Positions 1 through 8,815 of a stretch of 64,000 nucleotides of DNA are shown piece by piece. Location of the stretch: assembly GCF_019145205.1 (NCBI RefSeq), contig NZ_JAHSTT010000014.1, forward strand, positions 78,062 to 142,061, written 5' to 3'. Origin of the DNA: Pseudomonas khavaziana (GTDB lineage: Bacteria; Pseudomonadota; Gammaproteobacteria; Pseudomonadales; Pseudomonadaceae). The position numbers and the translations under genes are program-made. The notes under the pieces are model-generated. The model was not told the origin of the DNA. It did not search any database and saw only the letters and a program-made list of their open reading frames with translations. Within the stretch, counting starts at the first letter, position 1. Every line of letters begins with the position of its first letter.

Positions 1-2
1 CC

Positions 3-1470
3 GCTGGGGAGATCAAGCCCAGAGGCGGGCAACCCAAGCCGGCTAGTGAGCAAACAAGGCCAGCCGGCGATCAGCCTCAGCCATTCTGTGAAGAGATAGT
101 GCCAAAAAACGATCAGTCCAGGCCTGCTGGTGATAAGCCTAAACCTGTCGGCTTTGACGCCAAAACAGAAGGTGGCCAGCCTAAGCCAACCGGAGCGGAC
201 ACCAGGCCAACGGGTGATAAACCCAAGGTCGCACCGCAAGGGGACCAGCCCAAGGCAACCGGAGCGGACACCAGGCCAACGGGTGATAAACCCAAGGTCG
301 CACCGCAAGGGGACCAGCCCAAGGCAACCGGAGCGGACACCAGGCCAACGGGTGATAAACCCAAGGTCGCACCGCAAGGACCAGCCCAAGGCAACCGGAG
401 CGGACACCAGGCCAACGGGTGATAAACCCAAGGTCGCACCGCAAGGGGACCAGCCCAAGACAACCGGAGCGGACACCAGGCCAACGGGTGATAAACCCAA
501 GGTCGCACCGCAAGCGGACCAGCCCAAGGCAACCGGAACGGACACCAGGCCAACGGGTGATAAACCCAAGGTCGCACCGCAAGCGGACCAGCCCAAGGCA
601 ACCGGAACGGACACCAGGCAAACGGGTAATAAACCCAAGGTAGCGGGTGAGGAAAACCGACCGCAAGGGGACAAGCCCAAGGTCGCCGGGGAGCAGACCA
701 ATCCCAAAATCGATCCTGCTAAGCCACAGGGCAATCAGCCGCACCCCCCAGTGGGGCCCAAGCCCAAAGCCCCGGATTCGTCTATTGACACGACCAATGT
801 CAAGCCAACAGGTCCAGACGCACCCGTTGACACAATCTATGGGTTTAATTCCAATACTGGCAGGCCGGAAACGACGCTTACATCTGCTACGGATAAACCA
901 CAGTTCAACATCTGGGATACGAAAGGGGTCGATACCTTTGATTTCTCCGGCTTCAAACAGGACCAGATCATCGACTTGCGCAGTGGTTCGCTTTCCAGCG
1001 TGGGCGGCTTGCGGGAGAACGTCAGGATCGGTACCTCGACCGTGATCGAAAATGCAGTGGGTGGTAGCGGTAACGACCGAATCATTGGTAACAGTGCCGA
1101 TAACGTGCTGGTCGGTGGTGCAGGCGCCGATAACCTGGTTGGGGGCGGTGGTTGGAACACGTTCAAGTTCAACGCTTTTTCCGACTCTACCCGCACGCAA
1201 GCCGATTTGCTGTTGGACTTCAACACGGGTCAGGACAAGATTGATCTGTCGCAAATGGCCATTGATGGCAAGGTTGCATTTAACTTCGTTGAGGAATACA
1301 CCGGTAAGGCCGGCGATACCATTATCAAGTTCAACCCGCAAACAGGGCGTTACTTGTTGGCGATAGACTTGGATGGTGACGGCAAGACGGATTTCCTTAT
1401 CAAGAGCACTCGAATGATCAGCCCGGAAGATGTCATCGGGTTGAACATAAGGGATGCTGGTTATCTGTAA
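3..1470 (+). pseudogene. Proline-rich tandem-repeat protein with serralysin-type RTX C-terminus, frameshifted, 5' end outside window
   Basis: The reading frame is already open at base 3, so the gene starts upstream. It reads through Pro/Lys/Gly-rich repeats, then a 2-base deletion near 378-380 (GG where the other repeats have GGGG) throws it into a stop at 420-422. From about 382 the other frame carries the same repeats on to 1470. The last ~190 residues match the C-terminal domain of serralysin metalloproteases: a YGFNSNTGR start, GVDTFDFSGF, an RTX block (GGSGND, GGAGAD, GGGGWN; about 1057-1158) and a DFNTGQDKIDLS segment. Such domains bind calcium and carry the type I secretion signal. No HEXXH zinc site is visible in the window. 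The product is probably a secreted calcium-binding protein. The break could be a real mutation, a phase-variable state or a sequence error. Confidence 0.75.
171..651 (+). repeat. Seven tandem 69-bp coding repeats
   Basis: Units of 23 codons (consensus GDQPKATGADTRPTGDKP then KVAPQ) begin at 171, 240, 309, 378, 445, 514 and 583. The units at 240 and 309 are identical, the first and last are diverged, and the unit at 378 is 67 bp, missing two G. Such near-identity points to recent slippage or unequal exchange. Confidence 0.9.
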
Positions 1471-1516
1471 CGCTGTAATGGCGAGCTAGCAACCATCGCC
1501 TTTGGAGTAAGACAGG

Positions 1517-1552
1517 GCAGGACTTTTTCATATGATCAAGTCCTGCTTTTTT
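1517..1552 (+). terminator. Rho-independent terminator after the RTX gene
   Basis: GCAGGACTT and AAGTCCTGC form a 9-bp perfect stem around a 12-nt loop, followed by a T run. It lies 47 bases after the stop of the RTX reading frame. Confidence 0.8.
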
Positions 1553-1603
1553 GTGCCTGTGATTATGTGTGCCCAACATTGCCTGATCTTGGTCACACCG
1601 TTC

Positions 1604-2800
1604 TCAGGCGGTGGCCGCCTCGACCCCACGGGACGCACCCAGGAATCGCAGCAATGCGATCAATGGAAAGGCGCTGCCCACCAGCATCACGCCCAGCCAA
1701 CCGCCATGTTCATACACACTGCTGGCAATCGCCGAGCCGAGCGCGCCGCCAATGAAGATGCTGGTCATGTACAGCGCGTTGAGACGGCTGCGGCTATTGG
1801 CGTCGAGGGCATAGATGGCGCGCTGGCCCAGCACCATGTTCATCTGCACGCAGAAGTCCAGGACCACGCCGGTGACCGCAAGGCCGATCACGCTGTACAG
1901 CGGGTGCACAAACGCCGGCAGGAAGCTCAATGCCCCCAACAGCATGGCCAGCAACGAGGCGCGATGGGTGTGGCCGGCATCGGCCAGGCGACCGGCGATG
2001 GGCGCGGCAATGGCGCCCAGAGCGCCGACCAAGGCGAACAGCGCGATTTCGCTTTGGCTAAGGCCATGGTTACGCGCCAGTTCCAGCGGCGCGGCGGTCC
2101 AGAACAGGCTGAAGGCAGCAAACATGCAGCCCTGGTAGAACGCCCGTTGGCGCAGCAGCGGCTGCCCACGCAGCAAGGTAGCCAGGGAGCGCAGCAATTG
2201 GCCGTAGCTGGCGCGGTGATCGGGTTGGCGCTTGGGAATGGTCAGCAGCAGGACCACGCTTATAAGCGCCATCAACGCAGCGGCAGCCATGAACATCGCA
2301 CGCCAGCCGAAGTGGTCGGCCACCACGCTGGAAACTGGTCGCGCCAGCAGGATGCCCAGCAGCAGGCCACCCATGATGCTGCCCACTACCCGGCCGCGGG
2401 ATTCGGCCGGGGCGAGGTGCGCGGCCAGCGGGATCAGGATTTGCACGGACACCGAGCTGAAACCGATCAGCAGCGACACCAGCAGGAACAGATTGGGTTG
2501 TTCGGTAAACGCAGCACCCAGCAGGCTGGCGATGGCCACCACCGTGGTGAAGATCATCAGCTTGCGGTTTTCCAACAAATCGCCCAAAGGCACCAGAAAG
2601 AAGAGGCCGAGGGCGTAGCCGATTTGCGTCAGGGACACGATCAGGCTGGCCATTGCTGGTGTCAGGCCGATATCCGGGGCGATCAGTTCAATGATCGGTT
2701 GCGCGTAGTAGATGTTGGCGACGATGGCACCGCAGCAAAACGCGAACAGCATGACCATGCCCCGGGTCATGGTGCCTGTAGCGTGAGAGGTTGGGCTCAT
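1604..2800 (-). CDS. MFS transporter (drug/metabolite exporter type)
   Basis: This 398-residue protein is predicted to sit in the inner membrane with about twelve helices, typical for the major facilitator superfamily. The first half has the YYAQPIIE segment after helix 1 seen in NepI/YgaY-like exporters, a short loop VPLGDLLENRKL resembling MFS motif A, and RPVSSVVADHFGWR near helix 5. A hydrophilic central loop (KRQPDHRAS) splits the two halves. The substrate cannot be told from sequence. The gene stands alone: the neighbour at higher coordinates is a sulfate-binding protein across a REPIN. The start is MSPTSHATG; its ribosome site is weak (GAGA). Confidence 0.85.
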   Translation of the reverse strand: MSPTSHATGTMTRGMVMLFAFCCGAIVANIYYAQPIIELIAPDIGLTPAMASLIVSLTQIGYALGLFFLVPLGDLLENRKLMIFTTVVAIASLLGAAFTEQPNLFLLVSLLIGFSSVSVQILIPLAAHLAPAESRGRVVGSIMGGLLLGILLARPVSSVVADHFGWRAMFMAAAALMALISVVLLLTIPKRQPDHRASYGQLLRSLATLLRGQPLLRQRAFYQGCMFAAFSLFWTAAPLELARNHGLSQSEIALFALVGALGAIAAPIAGRLADAGHTHRASLLAMLLGALSFLPAFVHPLYSVIGLAVTGVVLDFCVQMNMVLGQRAIYALDANSRSRLNALYMTSIFIGGALGSAIASSVYEHGGWLGVMLVGSAFPLIALLRFLGASRGVEAATA

Positions 2801-2915
2801 GGTGTTCTCATAAGGCGAAGGACGATGGGGTGAGAGAATAAAGACATGGGCCGGCAGTGAGTAGGCCGCTTGGCGTGATAACTGTCATGCCGCGAAATAA
2901 TGACTCAACTCAAAC

Positions 2916-3013
2916 CAAATGTGGGAGGGGGCTTGCTCCCGATGGCGGTATGTCAGTCAGCCTATGTCTTGGCTGACACACCGCCATCGGGAGCAAGCCC
3001 CCTCCCACATTTG
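2916..3013. repeat. REPIN (GTGGGAGGGGG class)
   Basis: Two REP halves in inverted orientation: CAAATGTGGGAGGGGGCTTG and the complementary CCCCCTCCCACATTTG, separated by an imperfectly symmetrical centre. It fills most of the gap between the MFS gene and sbp. Known as a dispersed intergenic element of the P. fluorescens group. Confidence 0.9.
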
Positions 3014-3030
3014 TTACCGCATTTCTTCAG

Positions 3031-4032
3031 TTATTGACCGCTGTAGATCTGGTCAAACACCCCGCCATCATTGAAGTGGGTCTTCTGCACCGTGCGCCAG
3101 TCGCCAAAGGTCTTCTCCACCGACAGGAAGTCCACCTTCGGGAAGCGGTCGGTGTACTTGGCCAATACCTTCGGGTCCCGTGGACGCAGGTAATTGTTGG
3201 CCGCAATTTCCTGGCCTTCCGGCGACCACAGGTACTTCAGGTAGTCTTCGGCCGCAGTACGGGTGCCTTTCTTCTCGACCACTTTATCCACCACCGACAC
3301 GGGCGGCTCGGCTTCGGCGGACACACTTGGGTAGACCACTTCGAACTGATCCCGGCCAAACTCACGGGCGATCATTTCTGCTTCGTTTTCGAAGGTCACC
3401 AACACGTCGCCGATCTGGTTGGTCATGAATGTTGTGGTGGCAGCACGCCCACCGGTGTCCAGCACCGGCGCTTGTTTGAACAGCTTGCCGACGAAGGTCT
3501 TGGCCTTCTCTTCGTCGCCGCCGTTCTTGAGCACATAGCCCCAGGCCGACAGGTAGGTGTAGCGGCCGTTGCCCGAAGTCTTCGGGTTGGGAACGATCAC
3601 CTGCACGCCGTCCTTGAGCAAATCCGGCCAGTCTTTCAACGCCTTGGGGTTGCCCTTGCGCACAATGAACACGGTGGCGGAGGTGAACGGTGCACTGTTG
3701 TTCGGCAGGCGCGTCACCCAGTTGTCCGGCACCAGTTTGCCGTTGTCGACCAGGGCATTGATGTCGGTGGCCATGTTCATGGTAATCACGTCAGCCGGCA
3801 GGCCGTCGATCACCGAGCGTGCCTGTTTGCTGGAGCCGCCGAAGGACATCTGCAACGTCAGCTTTTCGTCAGGGTGCTCGGCTTCCCAATGCTTCTGGAA
3901 GGCAGCGTTATAGTCCTTGTAGAAATCGCGCATCACGTCATAGGAGACGTTGAGCAGGGTGGTCGCGGCCTGGGCGGAGCCCGCCAAGGCCAGGCTGGCG
4001 GCCAGAAGAGAGGCGCTGAGGATCTTTTTCAC
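3031..4032 (-). CDS. sbp: Sulfate ABC transporter periplasmic binding protein
   Basis: A 333-residue periplasmic protein of the Sbp/CysP family that captures sulfate (or thiosulfate) for the CysTWA permease. A signal peptide ends at about residue 22 (AGSAQA|ATT). Family signatures are LLNVSYDVMRDFYKDYN, the SFGGSSKQARSV segment at the anion site, VIVPNPKTSGNGRYTYL and GDVLVTFENEA. The start codon is GTG at 4032, with AAGGA seven bases upstream. No cysT, cysW or cysA gene lies beside it, so it must share a permease encoded elsewhere. Sulfate starvation control is usual for this family; no operator was identified here. Confidence 0.93.
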   Translation of the reverse strand: MKKILSASLLAASLALAGSAQAATTLLNVSYDVMRDFYKDYNAAFQKHWEAEHPDEKLTLQMSFGGSSKQARSVIDGLPADVITMNMATDINALVDNGKLVPDNWVTRLPNNSAPFTSATVFIVRKGNPKALKDWPDLLKDGVQVIVPNPKTSGNGRYTYLSAWGYVLKNGGDEEKAKTFVGKLFKQAPVLDTGGRAATTTFMTNQIGDVLVTFENEAEMIAREFGRDQFEVVYPSVSAEAEPPVSVVDKVVEKKGTRTAAEDYLKYLWSPEGQEIAANNYLRPRDPKVLAKYTDRFPKVDFLSVEKTFGDWRTVQKTHFNDGGVFDQIYSGQ

Positions 4033-4126
4033 TGCTCATTCCTTGTTGTTGGAGAAGAGGGGAGGCAATTTGCCAGCGACTATAGCCGGGCCTGCATAGA
4101 CCTTTAAAGATTAAAACGACCTTTGC

Positions 4127-4951
4127 TTATTCCAGTTTATGAAAAAGGTTACTGCCACAGCGCGAGCAAAAAGCCGCATTGGGCTCATGGCTGTTCTTCT
4201 TGCACGCCGGACAGTCGGTTTGCAGCTGTTCACCGCGCATGGCACTGGCCAGCTCTGCAGTAAAAATGCCCGTCGGTACCGCGATGATCGAATAACCGGT
4301 GATCATTACCAGCGACGAAATCACCTGGCCCAGCGGCGTCTTGGGCACGATATCGCCGAAGCCCACGGTGGTCAGGGTGACGATGGCCCAATAGATGCCC
4401 TTGGGAATACTGGTGAACCCATGTTCCGGGCCTTCGATCACGTACATCAGCGTGCCGAACACCGTCACCAGCGTGCACACGCTGACCAGGAACACCACGA
4501 TCTTCTGCTTGCTGCCGCGCAGCGCCGCCATCAGGTAGTTGGCCTGCTTGAGGTACGGGCTGAGCTTGAGCACGCGGAAGATGCGCAGCATGCGAATGAT
4601 GCGGATGATCAGCAGGTACTGCGCATCGCTGTAGTACAGAGCGAGGATGCCGGGGACGATGGCCAACAAGTCCACCAGGCCGTAAAAGCTGAAGGCATAG
4701 CGCAGCGGCTTGGGCGAGCAATACAGGCGCAGGCCGTATTCGATGGCGAAGATCAGCGTAAAGCCCCACTCGATATAGGCCAGCACATCCGCGTAGTTCT
4801 GGTGGATTTCATCGATGCTGTCGAGCATCACGATCACCAGACTGGCGAGGATGATCAGCAGCAGGATGCCGTCAAAGCGCCGCCCGGCGACGGTGTCGCT
4901 TTGGAAAACCATGATGTAGAGCCGCTGGCGCCAGTCGTTGTTACTGTCCAT
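4127..4951 (-). CDS. Voltage-gated-type potassium channel with C-terminal zinc ribbon
   Basis: A 274-residue inner-membrane channel subunit of the six-helix Kv type. The arginine-rich S4 helix is at residues 117-130 (RIIRMLRIFRVLKL) and the selectivity filter TTVGFGD at 194-200, just before S6. After S6 there is no RCK domain. Instead the last ~30 residues hold four cysteines, CPAC at 247-250 and CSRC at 262-265, spaced like a small zinc ribbon. The filter predicts potassium selectivity. The channel is a likely tetramer that senses voltage; the ribbon's role is unknown. The gene is separated from the urea transporter by about 30 bases on the same strand and may be co-transcribed with it. Confidence 0.9.
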   Translation of the reverse strand: MDSNNDWRQRLYIMVFQSDTVAGRRFDGILLLIILASLVIVMLDSIDEIHQNYADVLAYIEWGFTLIFAIEYGLRLYCSPKPLRYAFSFYGLVDLLAIVPGILALYYSDAQYLLIIRIIRMLRIFRVLKLSPYLKQANYLMAALRGSKQKIVVFLVSVCTLVTVFGTLMYVIEGPEHGFTSIPKGIYWAIVTLTTVGFGDIVPKTPLGQVISSLVMITGYSIIAVPTGIFTAELASAMRGEQLQTDCPACKKNSHEPNAAFCSRCGSNLFHKLE

Positions 4952-4982
4952 AAGTCCTGCCTGAAGCGAATATCGAGCAAGC

Positions 4983-5858
4983 CTAGGGGGATTCGAACGG
5001 GCTGTCCATGTGGGGTTTGTGCAGCATTCGCTGGCTGGCGCGCACCAGCCAGCAGGCGAGGATAAACGGTGCTGTCAGCGCGGGCAGATGCAGAGCGGCG
5101 AAGCCTGGCGTGAGGAGGATTGCCAGCAGGATGCCCAGCAGCGGCAACCACGGTTGGCGACGTAACGGGCTCAGGGCCAGGGCCGCCAATGCCGGGTTAT
5201 AGCTGTGCAGGCCGAGCAGGGCGCCGGAAGTTTCGTTTAACCACAGACCGGCCAGTACACCGAGACTGGCACCGCCCAAAGCCCATGCGGCCGCACGGCG
5301 GTCAGCAAACAGCAAGCCCAGGGCGATTAAAAGGCCGGCCAGAGGCTGCTCCATCAGCATGATCTGCCCGAGGCCGGTAAAGGGTGCTGCGAGTAGAGCG
5401 AACATGTCGGCCTGGGTCGGCGCAAGCGTACTTTGGGGGGCATGGCCGAGCAGCAACCAGCCGAGGCCAACAAAAGGCGCAGTGTAGACGGGCAAGTCCT
5501 GGGGCTGGCTTGCGTGTGTCAACCATTGCCGGGTAAGGATCGCGCTCAAGCCGCCGCACGCCAGGATCAACGGCGGCACCAGTGCCGACCAGGCAAAGTG
5601 CTGGCTGATCAACAAGCCCAGCAGTACGCCGTTGTAGCTGTACAGCCCGGCCTGGCGCTCAGCCTTGGGATAGCCACGGCGCTGGGCCGTGAGCAAACCC
5701 GCGACGCCGCCCAGCAGCGCACCGCCGAGCAAGGCCGGGGCGCCGACCAGGATCGCCAGCAGGCACAGCAGGCCGCACAGCGGGTGGCGTTGCAGGAAAA
5801 TCTGGCTGAAGCCATTGAGCAGGGCTTCGGCCCAGTCGGAGCAGGTTGGGTTGTGCAT
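4983..5858 (-). CDS. Urea transporter (UT/Yut family)
   Basis: A 291-residue polytopic membrane protein with the two-fold repeated fold of bacterial urea channels: the first repeat has GAPALLGGALLGG and LYSYNGVLLGLL, the second ASLGVLAGLWLNE and LHSYNPALAALAL. The paired Y-N motifs line the urea pore. I chose the ATG at 5858 because GGAG lies six bases upstream. An in-frame start at 5915 would add 19 residues translated from a REPIN. The gene lies downstream of pyruvate kinase on the same strand, with only the REPIN between them. Confidence 0.85.
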   Translation of the reverse strand: MHNPTCSDWAEALLNGFSQIFLQRHPLCGLLCLLAILVGAPALLGGALLGGVAGLLTAQRRGYPKAERQAGLYSYNGVLLGLLISQHFAWSALVPPLILACGGLSAILTRQWLTHASQPQDLPVYTAPFVGLGWLLLGHAPQSTLAPTQADMFALLAAPFTGLGQIMLMEQPLAGLLIALGLLFADRRAAAWALGGASLGVLAGLWLNETSGALLGLHSYNPALAALALSPLRRQPWLPLLGILLAILLTPGFAALHLPALTAPFILACWLVRASQRMLHKPHMDSPFESP

Positions 5859-5867
5859 GTCAGCTCC

Positions 5868-5969
5868 CTGTAGGAGCGAGCTTGCTCGCGAAAAAACCGA
5901 GGGCGCCGCGTACATTCAGGCTACCCGCGTCATCGTTGACGTTCTTCGCGAGCAAGCTCGCTCCTACAG
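5868..5969. repeat. REPIN (GTAGGAGCGAG class) filling the pyk-urea transporter gap
   Basis: CTGTAGGAGCGAGCTTGCTC is mirrored by GAGCAAGCTCGCTCCTACAG about 60 bases on. The element starts ten bases before the urea transporter ATG and its far end runs into the last codons of pyk, so the TAG of pyk is itself REP sequence. Confidence 0.92.
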
Positions 5970-7379
5970 TAGGGTTTCGATGCGCAACGAATTGGTCGAC
6001 CCCGGCTGCCCAAACGGCACCCCCGCGGTAATCACCAAGGTATCCCCGCGTTGCGCCATACCCTGGGCCTGGGCGATTTCCAGCGCGGTGGAACACACCT
6101 CATCCACCTGGCGCAGACGATCATTGACCACCGAATGCACGCCCCACGCCACGCTCAAGCGCCGCGCCGTGGACAGGTTCGGCGTGAGGTTGAGGATCGG
6201 TGCCACCGGCCGTTCCCGTGCGGCGCGCAAGCTGGAACTGCCCGACTCGCTGTAGTTCACCAACACCGCCACCGGCAGGATGCTGCTGATGCGTCGGATC
6301 GCGCAGCTGATGGCGTCCGACACCGTGGCATCCGCCTTGGGTCGGCTGACGTCCAGTTGCGCCTGGTAGTCCGGACCGTTTTCCACCTGGCGGATGATCT
6401 TGCTCATCATCTGCACGGCTTCCAGCGGGTACTCGCCCGACGCGGTTTCCGCCGATAGCATCACCGCGTCCGCACCCTCGGCCACAGCATTGGCGACATC
6501 GGTGACTTCGGCACGGGTCGGCGCCGGGGAGAAGCGCATGGACTCAAGCATCTGCGTGGCGACTACCACTGGCTTGCCGAGTTGGCGGCAGGTGCTGATG
6601 ATGTCTTTCTGGATCTGCGGCACGCTTTCGGCCGGTACTTCCACGCCCAGGTCGCCTCTGGCTACCATGATCGCATCGCTCAGCTCGGCAATTTCCTGCA
6701 GGCGCTGCACGGCCGAAGGCTTTTCGATCTTGGCCATCAGGAACGCCTTGTCGCCAATCAGCTCGCGGGCCTCGCGGATGTCTTCCGGGCGCTGTACAAA
6801 CGACAGTGCCACCCAGTCCACCCCCAGTTCCAGGCCGAAGCTCAAGTCGCGGCGATCTTTGGCGGTGAGCGGGCTGAGTTCCAACAAAGCTTGTGGGACG
6901 TTTACGCCTTTGCGGTCGGACAGCTCGCCGCCATTGAGCACGGTGGTGTCGATGGCGTCGGCATGCTTGGTGATCACGCGCAGGCGCAGCTTGCCGTCAT
7001 CGAGCAGCAAGTCCATGCCCGGTTCAAGGGCTGCGATGATTTCCGGATGGGGCAGGTTGACGCGGCGCTGGTCACCGGGCGTCGGGTCCAGGTCCAGGCG
7101 CAGGGCCTGGCCGCGAATCAACTGCACCTTGCCTTCGGCAAAACGCCCGACCCGCAGCTTTGGCCCTTGCAGGTCCATAAGGATGCCCAGTGGATAGTTC
7201 AACTGGCGCTCCACCTGGCGAATCCACTGGTAGCGTTGGGCATGGTCGGCGTGTTCGCCGTGACTGAAGTTGAGACGGAAGATATTCACCCCGGCTTGCA
7301 CCAGCTCAAGGATGTCATCGATACCGTCGGTGGCCGGGCCCAGGGTGGCGAGGATCTTGACCTTCTTGTCAGGCGTCAT
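5964..7379 (-). CDS. pyk: Pyruvate kinase
   Basis: A cytoplasmic enzyme of 471 residues converting phosphoenolpyruvate and ADP to pyruvate and ATP. It has the usual parts: KILATLGPATD at the N-terminus, DLQGPKLRVG, the catalytic MAKIEKPSAVQ, the ARGDLGVEVP magnesium segment, VATQMLESM and SAETASGEYP. I start at ATG 7379 (MTPDKKVKI); a start 15 bases earlier is possible. It overlaps the end of the glycerate kinase gene by 11 bases. It therefore forms the last step of the glyoxylate-glycerate operon, as in the P. aeruginosa cluster where pykF follows ttuD. Its stop codon belongs to a REPIN. Confidence 0.95.
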   Translation of the reverse strand: MTPDKKVKILATLGPATDGIDDILELVQAGVNIFRLNFSHGEHADHAQRYQWIRQVERQLNYPLGILMDLQGPKLRVGRFAEGKVQLIRGQALRLDLDPTPGDQRRVNLPHPEIIAALEPGMDLLLDDGKLRLRVITKHADAIDTTVLNGGELSDRKGVNVPQALLELSPLTAKDRRDLSFGLELGVDWVALSFVQRPEDIREARELIGDKAFLMAKIEKPSAVQRLQEIAELSDAIMVARGDLGVEVPAESVPQIQKDIISTCRQLGKPVVVATQMLESMRFSPAPTRAEVTDVANAVAEGADAVMLSAETASGEYPLEAVQMMSKIIRQVENGPDYQAQLDVSRPKADATVSDAISCAIRRISSILPVAVLVNYSESGSSSLRAARERPVAPILNLTPNLSTARRLSVAWGVHSVVNDRLRQVDEVCSTALEIAQAQGMAQRGDTLVITAGVPFGQPGSTNSLRIETLL

Positions 7380-8649
7380 GTTTGGCAGTCTCAAGGATCA
7401 GGATGGCACGGAAGTCGTTGACGTTGGTGCGGGTCGGCTCGGTGATGATCAAGTCGCCCAGGGCGTCGAAATAGCCGTAGCCGTTGTTGTTATCCAGCTC
7501 TTCGCTCGCCGACAGGCCCAGGGCTTCGGCGCGGGCGTAGCTGTTGGGGGTCATGATGACGCCCGCGTTGTCTTCCGAGCCGTCGATGCCATCGGTGTCG
7601 CCGGCCAGGGCGTACACGCCGGGCAGGCCCTTGAGGCTGTCGGTGAGGCTGAGCAGGAATTCCGCATTGCGCCCGCCACGGCCATTGCCGCGCACGGTGA
7701 CGGTGGTCTCGCCGCCGGACAGGATCACACAGGGCGCCGCCAGTGGCTGGCCGTGCTGGACGATCTGCCGGGCGATACCGGCATGTACCTTGGCCACTTC
7801 CCGCGCTTCACCTTCGAGGTCGCCGAGGATCAGCGGGCTGAACCCGGCCTGGCGCACTTTAACGGCAACCGCCTCCAGGGATTGCTGGGGGCGGGCGATC
7901 AATTGGAAGTGGCTGCGGGCAAGTATCGGGTCGCCAGGCTTGACGGTTTCCGAGGCTGGGTTTTGCAACCAATTGCGCACTGAGGCGGGAGCGTCGATGC
8001 CATAGCGCTTGAGGATTGCCAGGGCCTGTTGCGAGGTGCTCGGGTCACCGACTGTTGGGCCCGAGGCGATCACCGTGGCCTGGTCACCCGGCACATCGGA
8101 AATCGCGTAGGTGTACACGGTGGCCGGCCATGCCGCCTTGGCCAGTCGCCCGCCCTTGATCGCCGAGAGGTGTTTGCGCACGCAATTCATCTCGCCAATG
8201 GTGGCGCCGGATTTGAGCAAGGCTTTATTGATGGCTTGCTTGTCGGCCAGGCTGATGCCTTCAGCGGGCAGGGCCAGCAATGCGGAGCCGCCACCGGAGA
8301 GCAGGAAGATCACGCGGTCGTCTTCGCTCAGGTGGCTGATCAACTCCAGCACGCGCTGGGCCACGGCCAGGCCGGCAGCGTCGGGGACCGGGTGGGCCGC
8401 TTCGACCACCTCGATTTTCTGGCACGGCGCGCCGTGGCCGTAGCGGGTGACCACCAGGCCCGACACTTCGCCCTGCCAGCAGTTTTCCACGACCAGCGCC
8501 ATAGCGGCCGCGGCCTTGCCGGCGCCGATCACGATCACCCGGCCACTGCGGTCGGCGGGCAGGTAAGGTTCAAGGACTTGCCGGGGGTGGGCGGCGTCGA
8601 TGGCTGCGGCAAACAGCTCACGAAGCAGGTGTTGCGGATCGACCGACAT
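7369..8649 (-). CDS. ttuD: Glycerate 2-kinase (GckA/TtuD, MOFRL family)
   Basis: A 426-residue cytoplasmic enzyme that phosphorylates D-glycerate from the tartronate-semialdehyde route. In older annotation it is called hydroxypyruvate reductase TtuD. The N-terminal domain has GRVIVIGAGKAAAAMA and LLSGGGSALL (nucleotide-binding glycine motifs), then GATIGEMNCVRKHLS. The C-terminal MOFRL domain carries SGGETTV, GRGGRNAEF and AGDTDGIDGS. It follows glxR on the same strand, with a REPIN between, and overlaps pyk. Together with pyk it links glycerate to pyruvate. Confidence 0.93.
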   Translation of the reverse strand: MSVDPQHLLRELFAAAIDAAHPRQVLEPYLPADRSGRVIVIGAGKAAAAMALVVENCWQGEVSGLVVTRYGHGAPCQKIEVVEAAHPVPDAAGLAVAQRVLELISHLSEDDRVIFLLSGGGSALLALPAEGISLADKQAINKALLKSGATIGEMNCVRKHLSAIKGGRLAKAAWPATVYTYAISDVPGDQATVIASGPTVGDPSTSQQALAILKRYGIDAPASVRNWLQNPASETVKPGDPILARSHFQLIARPQQSLEAVAVKVRQAGFSPLILGDLEGEAREVAKVHAGIARQIVQHGQPLAAPCVILSGGETTVTVRGNGRGGRNAEFLLSLTDSLKGLPGVYALAGDTDGIDGSEDNAGVIMTPNSYARAEALGLSASEELDNNNGYGYFDALGDLIITEPTRTNVNDFRAILILETAKHDA

Positions 8650-8705
8650 AAGCGGGCTCCCGGATTCTTGTTATTAGCATTGGGACTCGGAACGCAATCA
8701 AAAGG

Positions 8706-8793
8706 TGGGAGGGGGCTTGCTCCCGATAGCGGTGCATCAGTCGACATAGTGGTTGAATGACAGATTGCTATCGGGAGCAAGCCCCCTCCCACA
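8706..8793. repeat. REPIN (GTGGGAGGGGG class) between glxR and ttuD
   Basis: Inverted REP halves TGGGAGGGGGCTTGCTCCCG and CGGGAGCAAGCCCCCTCCCA. It sits inside a same-strand operon. The resulting RNA hairpin could affect stability or partial termination of the upstream message (inference). Confidence 0.9.
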
Positions 8794-8815
8794 CTGGATT
8801 ACATTCCAAGATGGG

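Noticed and set aside
171..651. CRISPR array
   Set aside because: The repeats are contiguous, 69 bp, coding and without spacers.
1532..2833. 433-codon plus-strand frame opposite the MFS gene
   Set aside because: Its product is rich in His, Gln and Arg with no domain, and the minus strand gives a complete transporter.
5859..5915. Longer N-terminus for the urea transporter
   Set aside because: The extra 19 residues are REPIN sequence; ATG 5858 has a good ribosome site.
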